A DNA stretch of 64,000 bases, taken from assembly GCF_900113695.1 (NCBI RefSeq), contig NZ_FOQH01000002.1:310001-374000 (forward strand). The letters run 5' to 3'. Of this stretch, positions 9,142 through 17,676 are shown piece by piece. The position numbers were made by a program, and so were the translations under genes. Source of the stretch: Albimonas pacifica (lineage in GTDB: Bacteria > Pseudomonadota > Alphaproteobacteria > Rhodobacterales > Rhodobacteraceae). Below the pieces are notes generated by a model. That model was not told the DNA's origin. It searched no databases and was given only the letters and a program-made list of their open reading frames with translations. Positions within the stretch are counted from its first letter, which is position 1. Each line of letters opens with the position of its first letter.

Positions 9142-9678
9142 TCAGCGGAGCTTCTCGAAGAAGGTGACCTTGCCGTTCTCCTCCACGTCGCAGACGTAGC
9201 GGCCGTCGTCGTACTGGAGGATCAGCTCGAAGGCGCCGGGCTTGAGGGGCGTGGTCTCGACCACCTCGCCGTAGCGGTCCTCGACCGCGTTGCAGGCGCG
9301 GACCTGGCGGGGCGTGGCGCCGCCGTTGGCCTTGGTCGACTGCTTGCGGTTCTCGGCGATCGCCGCCTGCTCGTCCTCGGTGCGCACCCAGCGGAACACC
9401 CCTTTGGGGCTGTAGCGGCAGAGGAACTTCACCGCCTTCGCGTCGCCGATCCTGTAGCGGCCGTGGGCCAGGCGGCCGTCGTTGTCGGTCGGGTCGAGGT
9501 CGCCCATCCTGATCGACTGGGGGCTGACGTCGAAGCGGGCCGCGGCCTCGCCCTGGCACCAGCGCAGCATGTCGGCCTCGGCCACGGGCTCGGCGGCGCG
9601 GGCCGGGGCGGAGGCGGCCGCGGCCGTCGCGGCGGCGAGCGCCAGGGCGGCGGCGCGGTGAAGAACGCCGGGGGTCAT
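9142..9678 (-). CDS. Secreted hypothetical protein
   Basis: 178 residues with a signal peptide (about 28 residues, ending APARAAEP), so probably periplasmic. The mature part has four cysteines (LRWCQGEA, KFLCRYSPKG, VRACNAVEDR, YVCDVEENG) that could form two disulfides. I do not recognise the family. The ATG at 9678 overlaps the stop of the upstream disrupted gene (ATGA), so the two were probably co-transcribed. Intact and of normal composition, unlike both neighbours. Confidence 0.6.
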   Translation of the reverse strand: MTPGVLHRAAALALAAATAAAASAPARAAEPVAEADMLRWCQGEAAARFDVSPQSIRMGDLDPTDNDGRLAHGRYRIGDAKAVKFLCRYSPKGVFRWVRTEDEQAAIAENRKQSTKANGGATPRQVRACNAVEDRYGEVVETTPLKPGAFELILQYDDGRYVCDVEENGKVTFFEKLR

Positions 9679-10324
9679 CTGAAGTCTCCTCTCGAACGGG
9701 CCGCCGGAGCGGGCCAGGGGCGATCTGCGGACCGTCGCGGACCCTGCGAGGGGCGGCCGCGACGGTTCCCGGCCGGGGCGGCCGGACGACGAGGCGCCGG
9801 GGACCGGCGGCTCGCCAGTTGCTCTGCGCGGCCCGGTCGGCGCGCTCGACCTGGCCGGGGGGGCGGCCGCTGGAGCCGTCGCCGTCGCCCGTGGCGGTCG
9901 TAGGCGCCCGCGCAGCCGTCGTCGCAGAGCACGGTGATCGCGCCGTCGTCGTGCCGGTGCAGGACCGGCGCGCCGCCCCCCGGCGCCGGATCGCGCGCGC
10001 GGCGCGTGGCCTCGGCGCAGGCGGCGAGGCCGGGCAGGGCGACGTGCCCGAGCGCCCGGGCGTCCCCGCCGCGCGGGAGCCTTCGCCCTCGACCCGGATC
10101 TCGCCGGTCAGGGGGGCGATGAAGGCGGTGCGGGTCTTCTCGGACAGCGCGACGTCATGGCCGGCGCTGCGCACCGGGAAGACGCCCATGTCGTCGAGCG
10201 GCAAAAAGCTGGCGACCGGCCGCCCCGCCGGATCGAGGCGCGCGAAGCGCGCGACGTCCTCGAAGACGATCTCCCGGCCGGAGCCGCCGAACCGGGTGCG
10301 CGTGTCGTCGGCCGGTGGGAGCAT
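9675..10324 (-). pseudogene. Frameshifted hypothetical gene
   Basis: The 5' part (10324 to about 10083) reads as plausible protein: REIVFEDVARFARLDPAGRP, then LPLDDMGVFPVRSAGHDVAL, then FIAPLTGEIRVEGE. After about 10083 this frame turns into Arg/Ser/Thr-rich noise. The neighbouring frame becomes protein-like (ALGHVALPGLAACAEATRRA, then PVLHRHDDGAITVLCDDGC) and runs to a stop at 9675 overlapping the next start. A single-base indel near 10083 explains this, either a real mutation or a sequencing error. The family is unknown to me; the last 70 codons look degenerate in any frame. Confidence 0.5.
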
Positions 10325-10405
10325 CGCTTTCCTCGCAGCGGGCGGTGGACCGGGCCGCCCGCCGGGCGGCGCGGCCGCGGATCGGTCTCGGGGCGGGGGG
10401 CGGGC

Positions 10406-12400
10406 TCAGCGATGGCGCACGGGCCAGGGGGAGCCGGCGCTGCGGGTCCCGTCGGGCAGCACCCATTTCACCGCCAGGTCGTCGATGCATCCCGCCTCCA
10501 CCGGGGCCTGCGGGTTCTCGATGAAGGCCACGCCGATGTCGCGCGAACAGGCATGATAAAGCAGCGTGCCGTGGCCCGTCTCGGGGAACGCCAGGTTGGT
10601 GGCGTGGTCCAGCGTCTCGGCGGCCAGCGCCCCCCATTTCCAGCTCGTCTGCACGTCCATCAGCCCGTTGAGCAGCAGCGTGGGGACCGAGGAGCGCACC
10701 GGCGCGTGGAAGCCCGGCCTCGGGGCCGGCTCGAAGAGGGCGGCGCATTGTCCGTAGAGGCTCTCGAGCTGGGCGTCGGCGCCCGCCCCCATCACGGGGA
10801 TGCGCAGCGTCTGCTGGAACGCCTTCGCCGTCTCGGGGCCGTTCCAGGGCAGGTCCTCCTGGCAGGCGTAGACCATCAGGTGGAAGCCGAAGAGCAGCTC
10901 GGCCTCGTAGGGGCGCGCGTCGCGCTCCAGCCGCGCGAAGGTCTGCGTCACGTCCGCGGGGGTCATCGCCTGCACCAGCCGCGACAGGCGCAGGCGCAGG
11001 TCGCCCGCGAAATGCGCGGCGACGAAGTCGAGCAGCGCGCCCCGCCGTTGCGGCCCGACGCGCAGGGCGGCGTAGCCGTCGAGCAGCGCCAGCGTCTCGT
11101 CCCGGGTCATCCGCTGCGCCGCGCGAAGCATCGCCCGCTCGAAGGCCTCGGGCAGGTCCTCGGGCGTGGCCAACAGGGACGCGTCCTCGCCCAGCCGCAC
11201 CAGCGCCGCGCGCATCGCGGCGGTGGAGGCCTTCTGCTGCTCGGCCATGTGCAGGATCGCCTCGGCCAGCGCCTTCTGGTCCTCGGTCAGCCCGATCGGG
11301 GCCGCGGCGACGACCTCCGCGGCCGTGGGGGCGGGCGGGGGGATCTCGTCGTCGATGATCGCGTCCAGCGTCGCGGTCTCGCCCGCCTCCAGCTCGACGA
11401 TCATCTTCGGGAGCCAGGCGGTGACGCCGGTCAGGACGCCCGGCTTGTTGCGGGCCTTGATCAGGGTCGCCACCAACTCGGGCGTCGCCGGCGGGCGGCC
11501 GCGGGCGCCGGGGATCGGCGCGGCCGCGAGCTTTTCCATCAGCGCGTTGAAGCGCGCCTCGAGGTCGGGATAGGCCGCGGCGCAGGCGGGGTCGCCGGCG
11601 CACTGGTCGAAGATCGCGGCGGCCGCCTCGTCGGGCGGGCCCGCGAGCTCGTCGTAGAGGCGCACCATCGGCGGGGCCACCCCGTCGAGGATCGCCGCGC
11701 GCAGCCCCGGCGGGTCCTGGCGCATCACCTCCAGCCCCAGCTTGGTGCCGTAGGAGCCGCCGTAGAGGTTCCAGCCCTGCGCGAAGCCGAGCGCCGAGAC
11801 CAGGGCCGCGACGTCGCCCGCGTTCTGCGCGGTGTTGATCAGCGCGATCTCCTCGCCGCGGTCCGCGATCTCGGCGCGGCATTCGACGAGCAGCGCGTCG
11901 GGCGAGACCGGCTGCGCGCCCGTGGCGGGCGGCGCCCCCGCGATCTCGGCGAAATGGCCCGAGGTGGCGCCCCGGCAGGCGGTCAGCGCGTCCGAGACGC
12001 CGTTGCCGCGCTGGTCGAAGACGATCACGTCGCGCCGCTGGCGCCAGTCGGCGAAGGCGACGGCCCAGGTCTGCATCTGGCTGACGACGTCCGCGCCCGG
12101 TCCGCCCTGCAGGAACACCAGCGGGTCGGGCGCGGGCGAGAGGCTGCGCGCCCGCAGGATGGCGAAGCCGAGCGCGATCCGCCGCCCCTCGGGCGCCGCG
12201 TGGTCCGCGGGCACGTCCACGCGCCCGCAGACGATCGTCCTGCCCTCGATCTCCCAGGGATCGAGCGGCCGCAGGCAGGGCGCGAGGGTCACCGGATAGC
12301 GCGGGTCGTGCCCCCCCGAAGCGAGGCCCGGGAACGCCTCCTCCGCCGGCTGGGCCGACATCAGGGCGACGACGAAGGCGAAGATCTGATCCGGCGTCAT
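10406..12400 (-). CDS. Alpha/beta hydrolase, TAP/proline iminopeptidase type
   Basis: 664 residues, with an alpha/beta hydrolase core and a long helical insert. An oxyanion segment (LVFLQGGPGADVV), a strand (VIVFDQRGNGVSD), the nucleophile elbow GGSYGTKLGLEVM (Ser), a C-terminal Asp (LLNGLMDVQTSWKW) and His (FPETGHGTLLYH) are all present. This arrangement matches TAP-like and proline iminopeptidase-like hydrolases with a TAP_C domain. The insert of about 250 residues between nucleophile and Asp/His makes it longer than the usual 450-550. No signal peptide is clear; the N-terminal FAFVVALMSAQPAEEAF is only mildly hydrophobic. Substrate unknown. Confidence 0.8.
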   Translation of the reverse strand: MTPDQIFAFVVALMSAQPAEEAFPGLASGGHDPRYPVTLAPCLRPLDPWEIEGRTIVCGRVDVPADHAAPEGRRIALGFAILRARSLSPAPDPLVFLQGGPGADVVSQMQTWAVAFADWRQRRDVIVFDQRGNGVSDALTACRGATSGHFAEIAGAPPATGAQPVSPDALLVECRAEIADRGEEIALINTAQNAGDVAALVSALGFAQGWNLYGGSYGTKLGLEVMRQDPPGLRAAILDGVAPPMVRLYDELAGPPDEAAAAIFDQCAGDPACAAAYPDLEARFNALMEKLAAAPIPGARGRPPATPELVATLIKARNKPGVLTGVTAWLPKMIVELEAGETATLDAIIDDEIPPPAPTAAEVVAAAPIGLTEDQKALAEAILHMAEQQKASTAAMRAALVRLGEDASLLATPEDLPEAFERAMLRAAQRMTRDETLALLDGYAALRVGPQRRGALLDFVAAHFAGDLRLRLSRLVQAMTPADVTQTFARLERDARPYEAELLFGFHLMVYACQEDLPWNGPETAKAFQQTLRIPVMGAGADAQLESLYGQCAALFEPAPRPGFHAPVRSSVPTLLLNGLMDVQTSWKWGALAAETLDHATNLAFPETGHGTLLYHACSRDIGVAFIENPQAPVEAGCIDDLAVKWVLPDGTRSAGSPWPVRHR

Positions 12401-12680
12401 GCCTGCCTCCCCCGGCCCGCGCCGGCTGCGGGCGCGCGCAGGAAGCCTAACCCAAGGGCAGGTGAACGGACGGTGAGGGCGCGGGGATGCGTCCCGCGGG
12501 AGGGAGGCGGCCGCCCCGCATCGGGCCGGTCTTCCTCGCGCCGGTCGCCCCGCCGTCGCCGCTCGACGGGAGGGACCGGGAGGCGGCCGCGCGCTTCGCG
12601 GGGAAGATCGAGCAGACGGGCGCCGGCGGACGCCGTGACCGGCGCCGGCCGGATCGCGGCCACCGCCCGGGCCGCGAGGC

Positions 12681-13340
12681 TCACAGCGCCGCGGCGAGCG
12701 AGACCGATCCCACCAGCACGAGGCTGAGGGCCCAGACCAGGTCCAGGTTGAACCAGCCCTTCGAGAGGAACCGCAGGCCGAGCCAGCGGTGCACCCCGAC
12801 CGCCAGCGCCCCGCCGGCGAGCGTCATGGCGAGCGTGTGCGCCGTCGCCACCGCGAGGGCGACGCCGGCGTCGCCCGCCATCAGGGTCGAGGCCGCCGCG
12901 TGGCCCGCATCGTTCTGCGAGACCTGGCACAGGCCGAGGTAGATGGGGACCAGCATCAGGCCCGCCCCGTGCGCCGTCGCCGCCAGGAAGGACCACAGCG
13001 CCAGCCGCGCCGGCGCCACCCGCGCGAGGAAGCGCGGGTGGCGCCGGTTCGCGACCAGCCACAGCCCCAGCCCGATCACCAGGCAGGCCGCGCCGATCCG
13101 GATCTCGCGCTGGCGCTCCACCAGGACCAGCAGCGCGGCGAAGGGCGCCAGGATCGCGGCCATCGCCGCCAGGTGCCCCGCCGCCAGCGCCCCGATCGCG
13201 CGCCACAGCGCCCCCGGCCGGCGCTCCATCAGCGCGGCGGAGACCGCCAGCGGCCAGCCCATGCCCGGGTTGACCCCGTGATAGACCCCCGAGGCGACGA
13301 CGGCCCCCCACAGGCCCGTCGCCGCGCCGCCCGTCTCCAC
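12681..13340 (-). CDS. Six-to-seven TM membrane protein downstream of methanethiol oxidase
   Basis: 219 residues with about six hydrophobic helices. The first carries GVYHGVNPGMGWPLAVSAAL, a His-containing motif (HxxNPGxGW) that recalls metal/sulfite transporter families (NicO, TauE-like), but I do not recognise the exact family. Further polar residues in membrane segments include His in AAGHLAAM, ATAHGAGLM and ATAHTLAM, which suggests metal or small-ion handling. It starts 3 bases after the stop of the selenium-binding protein gene, so the two surely share a message. The region 12401-12680 downstream shows no gene. Confidence 0.65.
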   Translation of the reverse strand: METGGAATGLWGAVVASGVYHGVNPGMGWPLAVSAALMERRPGALWRAIGALAAGHLAAMAAILAPFAALLVLVERQREIRIGAACLVIGLGLWLVANRRHPRFLARVAPARLALWSFLAATAHGAGLMLVPIYLGLCQVSQNDAGHAAASTLMAGDAGVALAVATAHTLAMTLAGGALAVGVHRWLGLRFLSKGWFNLDLVWALSLVLVGSVSLAAAL

Positions 13341-13343
13341 GCC

Positions 13344-14744
13344 TCAGACCGAGGGATAGCAGAAGCTGTCGGTCGAGCAGTCGCCCCCTTCAAGGCGGAT
13401 CTGGTGGCTGCGGTAGCCCTTGGGGAACTCGACCCAGAAATCCTCGGCCAGCGTCAGCCCGCCGTCCGCGCCGGCATGGGCCATGACCATCGCGCCCCCC
13501 CGGTCGCCCGGGTAGAACTGGTCGTCCCAGGTCGAATAGAGCGAGTTGGTCCAGTAGACCCGCCTGCCGTCCCGGCTGACCTCGACCATCTGCGGGCCGT
13601 AGCCGAAGGCCTTGCCGTTGGGATGCGCCTTGCGCTTGACGATCCCCCCGATCTCGACCGTGCCGGTCAGCTTCGGCTTCATCGGGTCCGAGACGTCGTA
13701 CTGGCGCATCTCCCCCGTGCCCCAGCAGGAGACGTAGAGGAAGCGGTCGTCGAGGCTGAGGTCGATGTCGGTGACCAGCGGCGGCACCGCGCCGAAGCCC
13801 TTCAGCAGCTCGGGCAGGTCCGCGGGGTCGGCGGGCTGGGGGTCGATGGCGATGGTCTTGACCGCCTCGAATTCGCCGTCCGCCTTGCGCCGCCAGGTGA
13901 AGATCGCGCCCTGCAGGTTGGTGGTGTCCACCACCACGCCGACGAAGCCGTGGTCCTTTGCCGGATCGTGGGCGGGCCGGATCTCGAGCGCCATCTGGTG
14001 GTTGGCGCCCAGGTCCAGGGTCTGCACGTTGCGCCGCTGGCGCAGGTTCCAGAAATGGATCCTGTGGCCGTACTTGTTCGACAGCAGGTCCTCGGGGACC
14101 AGCCCGTTCTCGAACTGCGGCGGCAGCCCCCATTCCGAGTTGACCATGTAATCGCGCGGCAGGTTCCACCAGAAGTCGTAATGCTTCTCCTGCTGCCCGC
14201 GGTCCATCTCGTAGCGGCCGAGGATCTCGAAGCTCTCGCAGTCCATGATGAAGATGCCCGGGGGGCCGTCGGTCCCCTCCGGGCCGCCGCCGCCCAGCGT
14301 GCTGACGTAGATGCCTTCCGGTCCGCAGTGGATGGTGTGGGGGCGCGAGTAGCCGGTCCGGGCGAAGACCTCCTCGGGTTCGATGATCTTGTGGATCTTC
14401 GCCTTCAGCGGCTCCTTCACGTCGATCACGTAGATGCGCGAGGAGCGGATGCCCGGCACGATCAGGTAGCGCCGCTCGAGGAACGCGTGCCCGCTGAGCG
14501 GCGACAGCGAGGAGGAGCAGGCGTTCCAGCCGAAATGGTGAAACTCGTCGCCCTTGTGGGGCATCAGGAGCTGATGGACGATCCTGCCGTAGCTCTTCGA
14601 GGCGGGATCGACGTCGACCACCGCGAGCCCGTCGGGCTGCGAGGCGTCGGGGCTGAGCATCAGCGTGAAGGCCAGCGTCTCCGCCGGGGCCTGCATGGCG
14701 AGCTTCGGGGTGGCGTGGAACGTGGGATCGGGTCTCAGGTTCAT
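13344..14744 (-). CDS. Selenium-binding protein SBP56 / methanethiol oxidase
   Basis: 466 residues, full length for the SBP56 family. Its bacterial member MtoX is a copper-dependent methanethiol oxidase giving formaldehyde, H2S and H2O2. Family marks are EFHHFGWNACSSSLSP (Cys76 and two His), YSRPHTIHCGPEGIYVSTLG, HYDFWWNLPRDYMVNSEWG, FWNLRQRRNVQTLDLG and SHQIRLEGGDCSTDSFCYP. An earlier ATG (14795) is possible, but the ATG at 14744 has a perfect GGAGGA ribosome site at 14753-14758 and is preferred. No signal peptide is seen, unlike periplasmic MtoX, so it may be cytoplasmic. Confidence 0.88.
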   Translation of the reverse strand: MNLRPDPTFHATPKLAMQAPAETLAFTLMLSPDASQPDGLAVVDVDPASKSYGRIVHQLLMPHKGDEFHHFGWNACSSSLSPLSGHAFLERRYLIVPGIRSSRIYVIDVKEPLKAKIHKIIEPEEVFARTGYSRPHTIHCGPEGIYVSTLGGGGPEGTDGPPGIFIMDCESFEILGRYEMDRGQQEKHYDFWWNLPRDYMVNSEWGLPPQFENGLVPEDLLSNKYGHRIHFWNLRQRRNVQTLDLGANHQMALEIRPAHDPAKDHGFVGVVVDTTNLQGAIFTWRRKADGEFEAVKTIAIDPQPADPADLPELLKGFGAVPPLVTDIDLSLDDRFLYVSCWGTGEMRQYDVSDPMKPKLTGTVEIGGIVKRKAHPNGKAFGYGPQMVEVSRDGRRVYWTNSLYSTWDDQFYPGDRGGAMVMAHAGADGGLTLAEDFWVEFPKGYRSHQIRLEGGDCSTDSFCYPSV

Positions 14745-14935
14745 GGCGGGCTCCTCCCAGACCTCGGGCGTGTTTTTCCTCAGGTTTCTGGCCACGCCCG
14801 ACCCGGACAGTGCGCCCGATGACGAGTCGGGTAAATGCCTTGCGATGACCTTGCGTCATGGGCGGGCCGCCGCCGGGCAGGGCCGCGGCCGCGCGTCCGC
14901 CCACCGGAGTCTGCCTGTCGGCCGGTCGAGGGATG

Positions 14936-14980
14936 TTGACAGGGGCGGGTTGCGAACCTAGCGTCCCTGACAACTGTCAG
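14936..14980 (+). promoter_or_regulatory. Promoter with overlapping palindromic operator
   Basis: TTGACA (14936-14941) and TAGCGT (14959-14964) are spaced 17 bases, a good -35 and a weak -10. Immediately after them CTGACA-AC-TGTCAG (14967-14980) is a perfect 6-bp inverted repeat covering the probable start site. Together they look like a repressible promoter for the two CoA-transferase genes. The regulator is not in the neighbourhood; the site would suit a small dimeric repressor, for example of GntR type, but that is a guess. Confidence 0.5.
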
Positions 14981-15137
14981 GAGGTCGGCGGGGCGGCGCG
15001 GAACGCGGCGCGGGCCGGGCCTTCGTCAACGATCCGCCGACCCAGCGCGGCGGGCGCACCCCGGAGGAACCCCCTTGAGAGACCCCGCGCAGCCCCGATC
15101 CGTCCCGGCCCCCCGTCCCCGCGGAGGGGCCTGAGCC

Positions 15138-16364
15138 ATGGCGGACACGGCAGGGCAGGGGGCGCTCGCGGGCGTCCGGGTCATCGACCTCGGCGGCGAG
15201 GTCGCGGCGGCCTATTGCGGCGCGCTCTTCGCCGCCTGCGGCGCGGACGTGCTGCGCATCGAGCCCCCCGGCGGCGATCCCGTGCGCCGGCTGCCGCCCT
15301 TCGCCGAGGGCGTGGCGCGGCCCGAGGGCTCGGGGATGCAGATGTTCCTCGACGCCGGCAAGCGCAGCCTCTCGCTCGACTACGCGCGGCCCCGCGGGGC
15401 CGAGATCGTGCGCGCGCTCGCCCGCGACGCCGACCTGGTGATCGAGGCGCTGCCCCCCGCGGCCGCCGAGGCGCTCGGCCTCGCGGCCGCCGCCCCCGAC
15501 GCGGCCGTGGTCTCGCTCAGCTGGTTCGGGCGCGAGGGGCCGGGGCGGGACTGGCGCGGCACCGACGCGGTGGCGATGGCCGCCGCCGCCTTCCTCTACC
15601 CCATCGGGCCCGCCGAGGGCCCGCCGCTGGTTCCCGGCGGCCACCAGTCCCAGATCAACGGCGGGCTGGTGGGCTTCGTCGCCGCGATGACCGCGCTGAC
15701 CGGCCGGGCGCAGGGCGACGGGGGCGCGCGGGTCGACGTCTCGCTGGTCGAGGCGCAGGCGGCCTACGCCGAATCCGGCGCCGTCCGCTTCGCCTACGAC
15801 GGCGTGCCGCCGCGCAGCCGCAAGGGCGTGAACCTGTTCCCGCCGATCGCGCCGCAGACCATCTTCCCCTGCGCCGACGGCTGGGTCGGCGTGACCTGCG
15901 TGACGCCGATGCAGTGGCGCGCCATGTGCGGGCTGGTCGGGGCGCCGGAGCTCGCCGACGACCCGCGCTTCAACACCTCCTTCGGGCGCTTCGACAACAT
16001 CGACGCGCTCTACGCCGAGCTGGTCCCCCGCCTGAAGACCCGGACCGCCGCCCACTGGTTCCACGAGGGGCAGAAGGCCCGCGTGCCCACCGCCATGGTG
16101 CCCACGATGGCCGAGCTCGCCACCCTCGACCACCTGCGCGCCCGCGAGGCCTTCGGGCGCTACGAGCATCCCGACGCGCCGGCCTTCGAGGCGCCGGCGA
16201 TCCCCTGGAAATTCGCCGCCACCCCCGTGGCCCGCGGCGGCCGCGCCCCGCGGCTGGGCGAGCACGGGAGAGAGATCCTGAAATACCGTCTGCACCTGAC
16301 CGCCGCCGAGATCGAGGCGCTGGCCGAGCAGGGCGTCCTGCACGCGCCGGAGATGGCGGCATGA
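15138..16364 (+). CDS. Family III CoA-transferase, catalytic Asp replaced by Gln
   Basis: 408 residues with the CaiB/BaiF fold: an N-terminal GVRVIDLGGEVAAAYCGALF, ADVLRIEPPGGDPVRRLP, then VDVSLVEAQ. In this family an aspartate in a GD motif is acylated during catalysis. Counting back from the conserved VD (VDVSLVE), that position here is Gln172 (HQSQINGGL), so the subunit is probably non-catalytic. Its stop overlaps the start of the next CoA-transferase (ATGA), which has the Asp. This looks like a two-subunit enzyme with one catalytic and one structural or regulatory chain. Substrate unknown. Confidence 0.85.
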   Translation: MADTAGQGALAGVRVIDLGGEVAAAYCGALFAACGADVLRIEPPGGDPVRRLPPFAEGVARPEGSGMQMFLDAGKRSLSLDYARPRGAEIVRALARDADLVIEALPPAAAEALGLAAAAPDAAVVSLSWFGREGPGRDWRGTDAVAMAAAAFLYPIGPAEGPPLVPGGHQSQINGGLVGFVAAMTALTGRAQGDGGARVDVSLVEAQAAYAESGAVRFAYDGVPPRSRKGVNLFPPIAPQTIFPCADGWVGVTCVTPMQWRAMCGLVGAPELADDPRFNTSFGRFDNIDALYAELVPRLKTRTAAHWFHEGQKARVPTAMVPTMAELATLDHLRAREAFGRYEHPDAPAFEAPAIPWKFAATPVARGGRAPRLGEHGREILKYRLHLTAAEIEALAEQGVLHAPEMAA

Positions 16365-17587
16365 GCGCCCGTCCCCTCGCCCTGCGCGGCGTGCGCATCC
16401 TCGACCTGACCATGGGCTGGGCCGGCCCGCTCGCCTCGCGCTACCTCGCCGACGAGGGCGCGGAGGTCGTCAAGATCGAAGGGCCCGGCCATTTCGACTG
16501 GTGGCGGGGCTGGGACCTCGGCGGCAAGGCCGACGCGGACCAGACCCACGAGAAGTCGCCCAACTACAACTACAACAACCGCAACAAGCGCGGCGTGGCG
16601 ATCGACCTGACCCGGCCCGAGGGCCGCGCCCTGGCCCTGAAGATCGCGCAGACCTGCGACGCGGTCATCGAGAACCAGGCGACCGGGGTCATGGCCAAGC
16701 TCGGCCTGACCTACGAGGCGCTGAAGGCGGTCAACCCCTCGATCATCATGCTCTCGATGCCCGGCTTCGGGGCCGAGGGGCCGTGGTCGGCCTACCGCGC
16801 CTACGGCTCGACGGTGGAGCAGTCCTCGGGCCTGCCCCAGCTGACCGGCCGGCCCGAGGATCCGCCCGCCATGTGCCACATCGCCTACGGCGACGCGGCG
16901 GGGGGGATGCACGCCGCCGCCGCCCTGCTGGTGGCGCTGTTTCATCGCCGCCGCACCGGCGAGGGCCAGCGCGTCGACCTCGCCCAGGTCGAGGGGCTGA
17001 TGCAGTTCGGCATCCACGGGCCGATCACCCAGGCGATGACCGGCGCCCCGCCCGAGCGTCTCGGCCGCCGCCACCCCGTCCACGTCCCCCACGGCGTCTT
17101 CCCCTGCGCGGGCGAGGACCGCTGGATCGCCGCCGCGGTGACCGAGCCCGACGCCTGGCCCCCGCTCGCCCGCCTGCTGGGGCGCGAGGACTGGGCCGCG
17201 GACCCCGCCCTCGCCGCCCCCGAGGGCCGCCGGGCGATCGAGGACGAGATCGAGGCCGCCCTCGCCGCCTTCACCGCCGGGCTGGAGCCGCAGGCGGCCG
17301 CCGACGCCCTGCGCGGCGCCGGCGTCGCGGCGGCGCCCACGGTGCGCTCGGCCGACCTGCTCGACGACCCGCTGCTCGCGGCCCGCGGCTTCTGGGTGGA
17401 GATCGAGCGCGCCCATGTCGGCCGCAAGCCGCATCCGCTGAACCCGTGGTCCTTCGACGGCGTGCGCACCCCGATCCGCAGCCCCGCCCCCACGCTGGGC
17501 GAGCATACCGACGCGGTCCTGACCGAGCTTCTGGGCCTGCCGGCCGAGGAGATCGCGGGCCTGCGGCGCGAGGGCGTGCTCGGCTGA
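16361..17587 (+). CDS. Family III CoA-transferase, catalytic subunit
   Basis: 408 residues, CaiB/BaiF family. RILDLTMGWAGPLASRYLAD and GAEVVKIEGPGHFDWWRG are the N-terminal nucleotide-fold segments. NNRNKRGVAIDLTRPEGRAL is the CoA-binding part, and HIAYGDAAGGMHAA contains the expected catalytic Asp178. It transfers CoA between carboxylic acids through an aspartyl-CoA intermediate. Translationally coupled to the preceding paralogue of identical length, so probably a heteromer, as known for benzylsuccinate CoA-transferase BbsEF. The final helix region is normal, and a strong terminator follows at 17611-17644. Confidence 0.88.
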   Translation: MSARPLALRGVRILDLTMGWAGPLASRYLADEGAEVVKIEGPGHFDWWRGWDLGGKADADQTHEKSPNYNYNNRNKRGVAIDLTRPEGRALALKIAQTCDAVIENQATGVMAKLGLTYEALKAVNPSIIMLSMPGFGAEGPWSAYRAYGSTVEQSSGLPQLTGRPEDPPAMCHIAYGDAAGGMHAAAALLVALFHRRRTGEGQRVDLAQVEGLMQFGIHGPITQAMTGAPPERLGRRHPVHVPHGVFPCAGEDRWIAAAVTEPDAWPPLARLLGREDWAADPALAAPEGRRAIEDEIEAALAAFTAGLEPQAAADALRGAGVAAAPTVRSADLLDDPLLAARGFWVEIERAHVGRKPHPLNPWSFDGVRTPIRSPAPTLGEHTDAVLTELLGLPAEEIAGLRREGVLG

Positions 17588-17610
17588 CGCCGGCGCCCTG
17601 ACCGGCACGA

Positions 17611-17644
17611 GAAAGGGGACCTCCCGCCCGGGAGGTCCCCTTTC
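17611..17644. terminator. Strong bidirectional terminator
   Basis: A perfect 15-bp stem (17611-17625 with 17630-17644, core GGGGACCTCCC / GGGAGGTCCCC) with a 4-base loop. It is flanked by AAA on the left and TTT on the right, so it can act on both strands. It separates the CoA-transferase operon from the convergent peptidoglycan-binding gene. Confidence 0.85.
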
Positions 17645-17676
17645 CGCGTTCCGGGGCCGGCGCGACGCGGCGCGGC

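Noticed and set aside
9819-10556. 245-codon plus-strand frame across the frameshifted region
   Set aside because: Its translation is noise-like, while both minus-strand frames give protein-like sequence in the same place.
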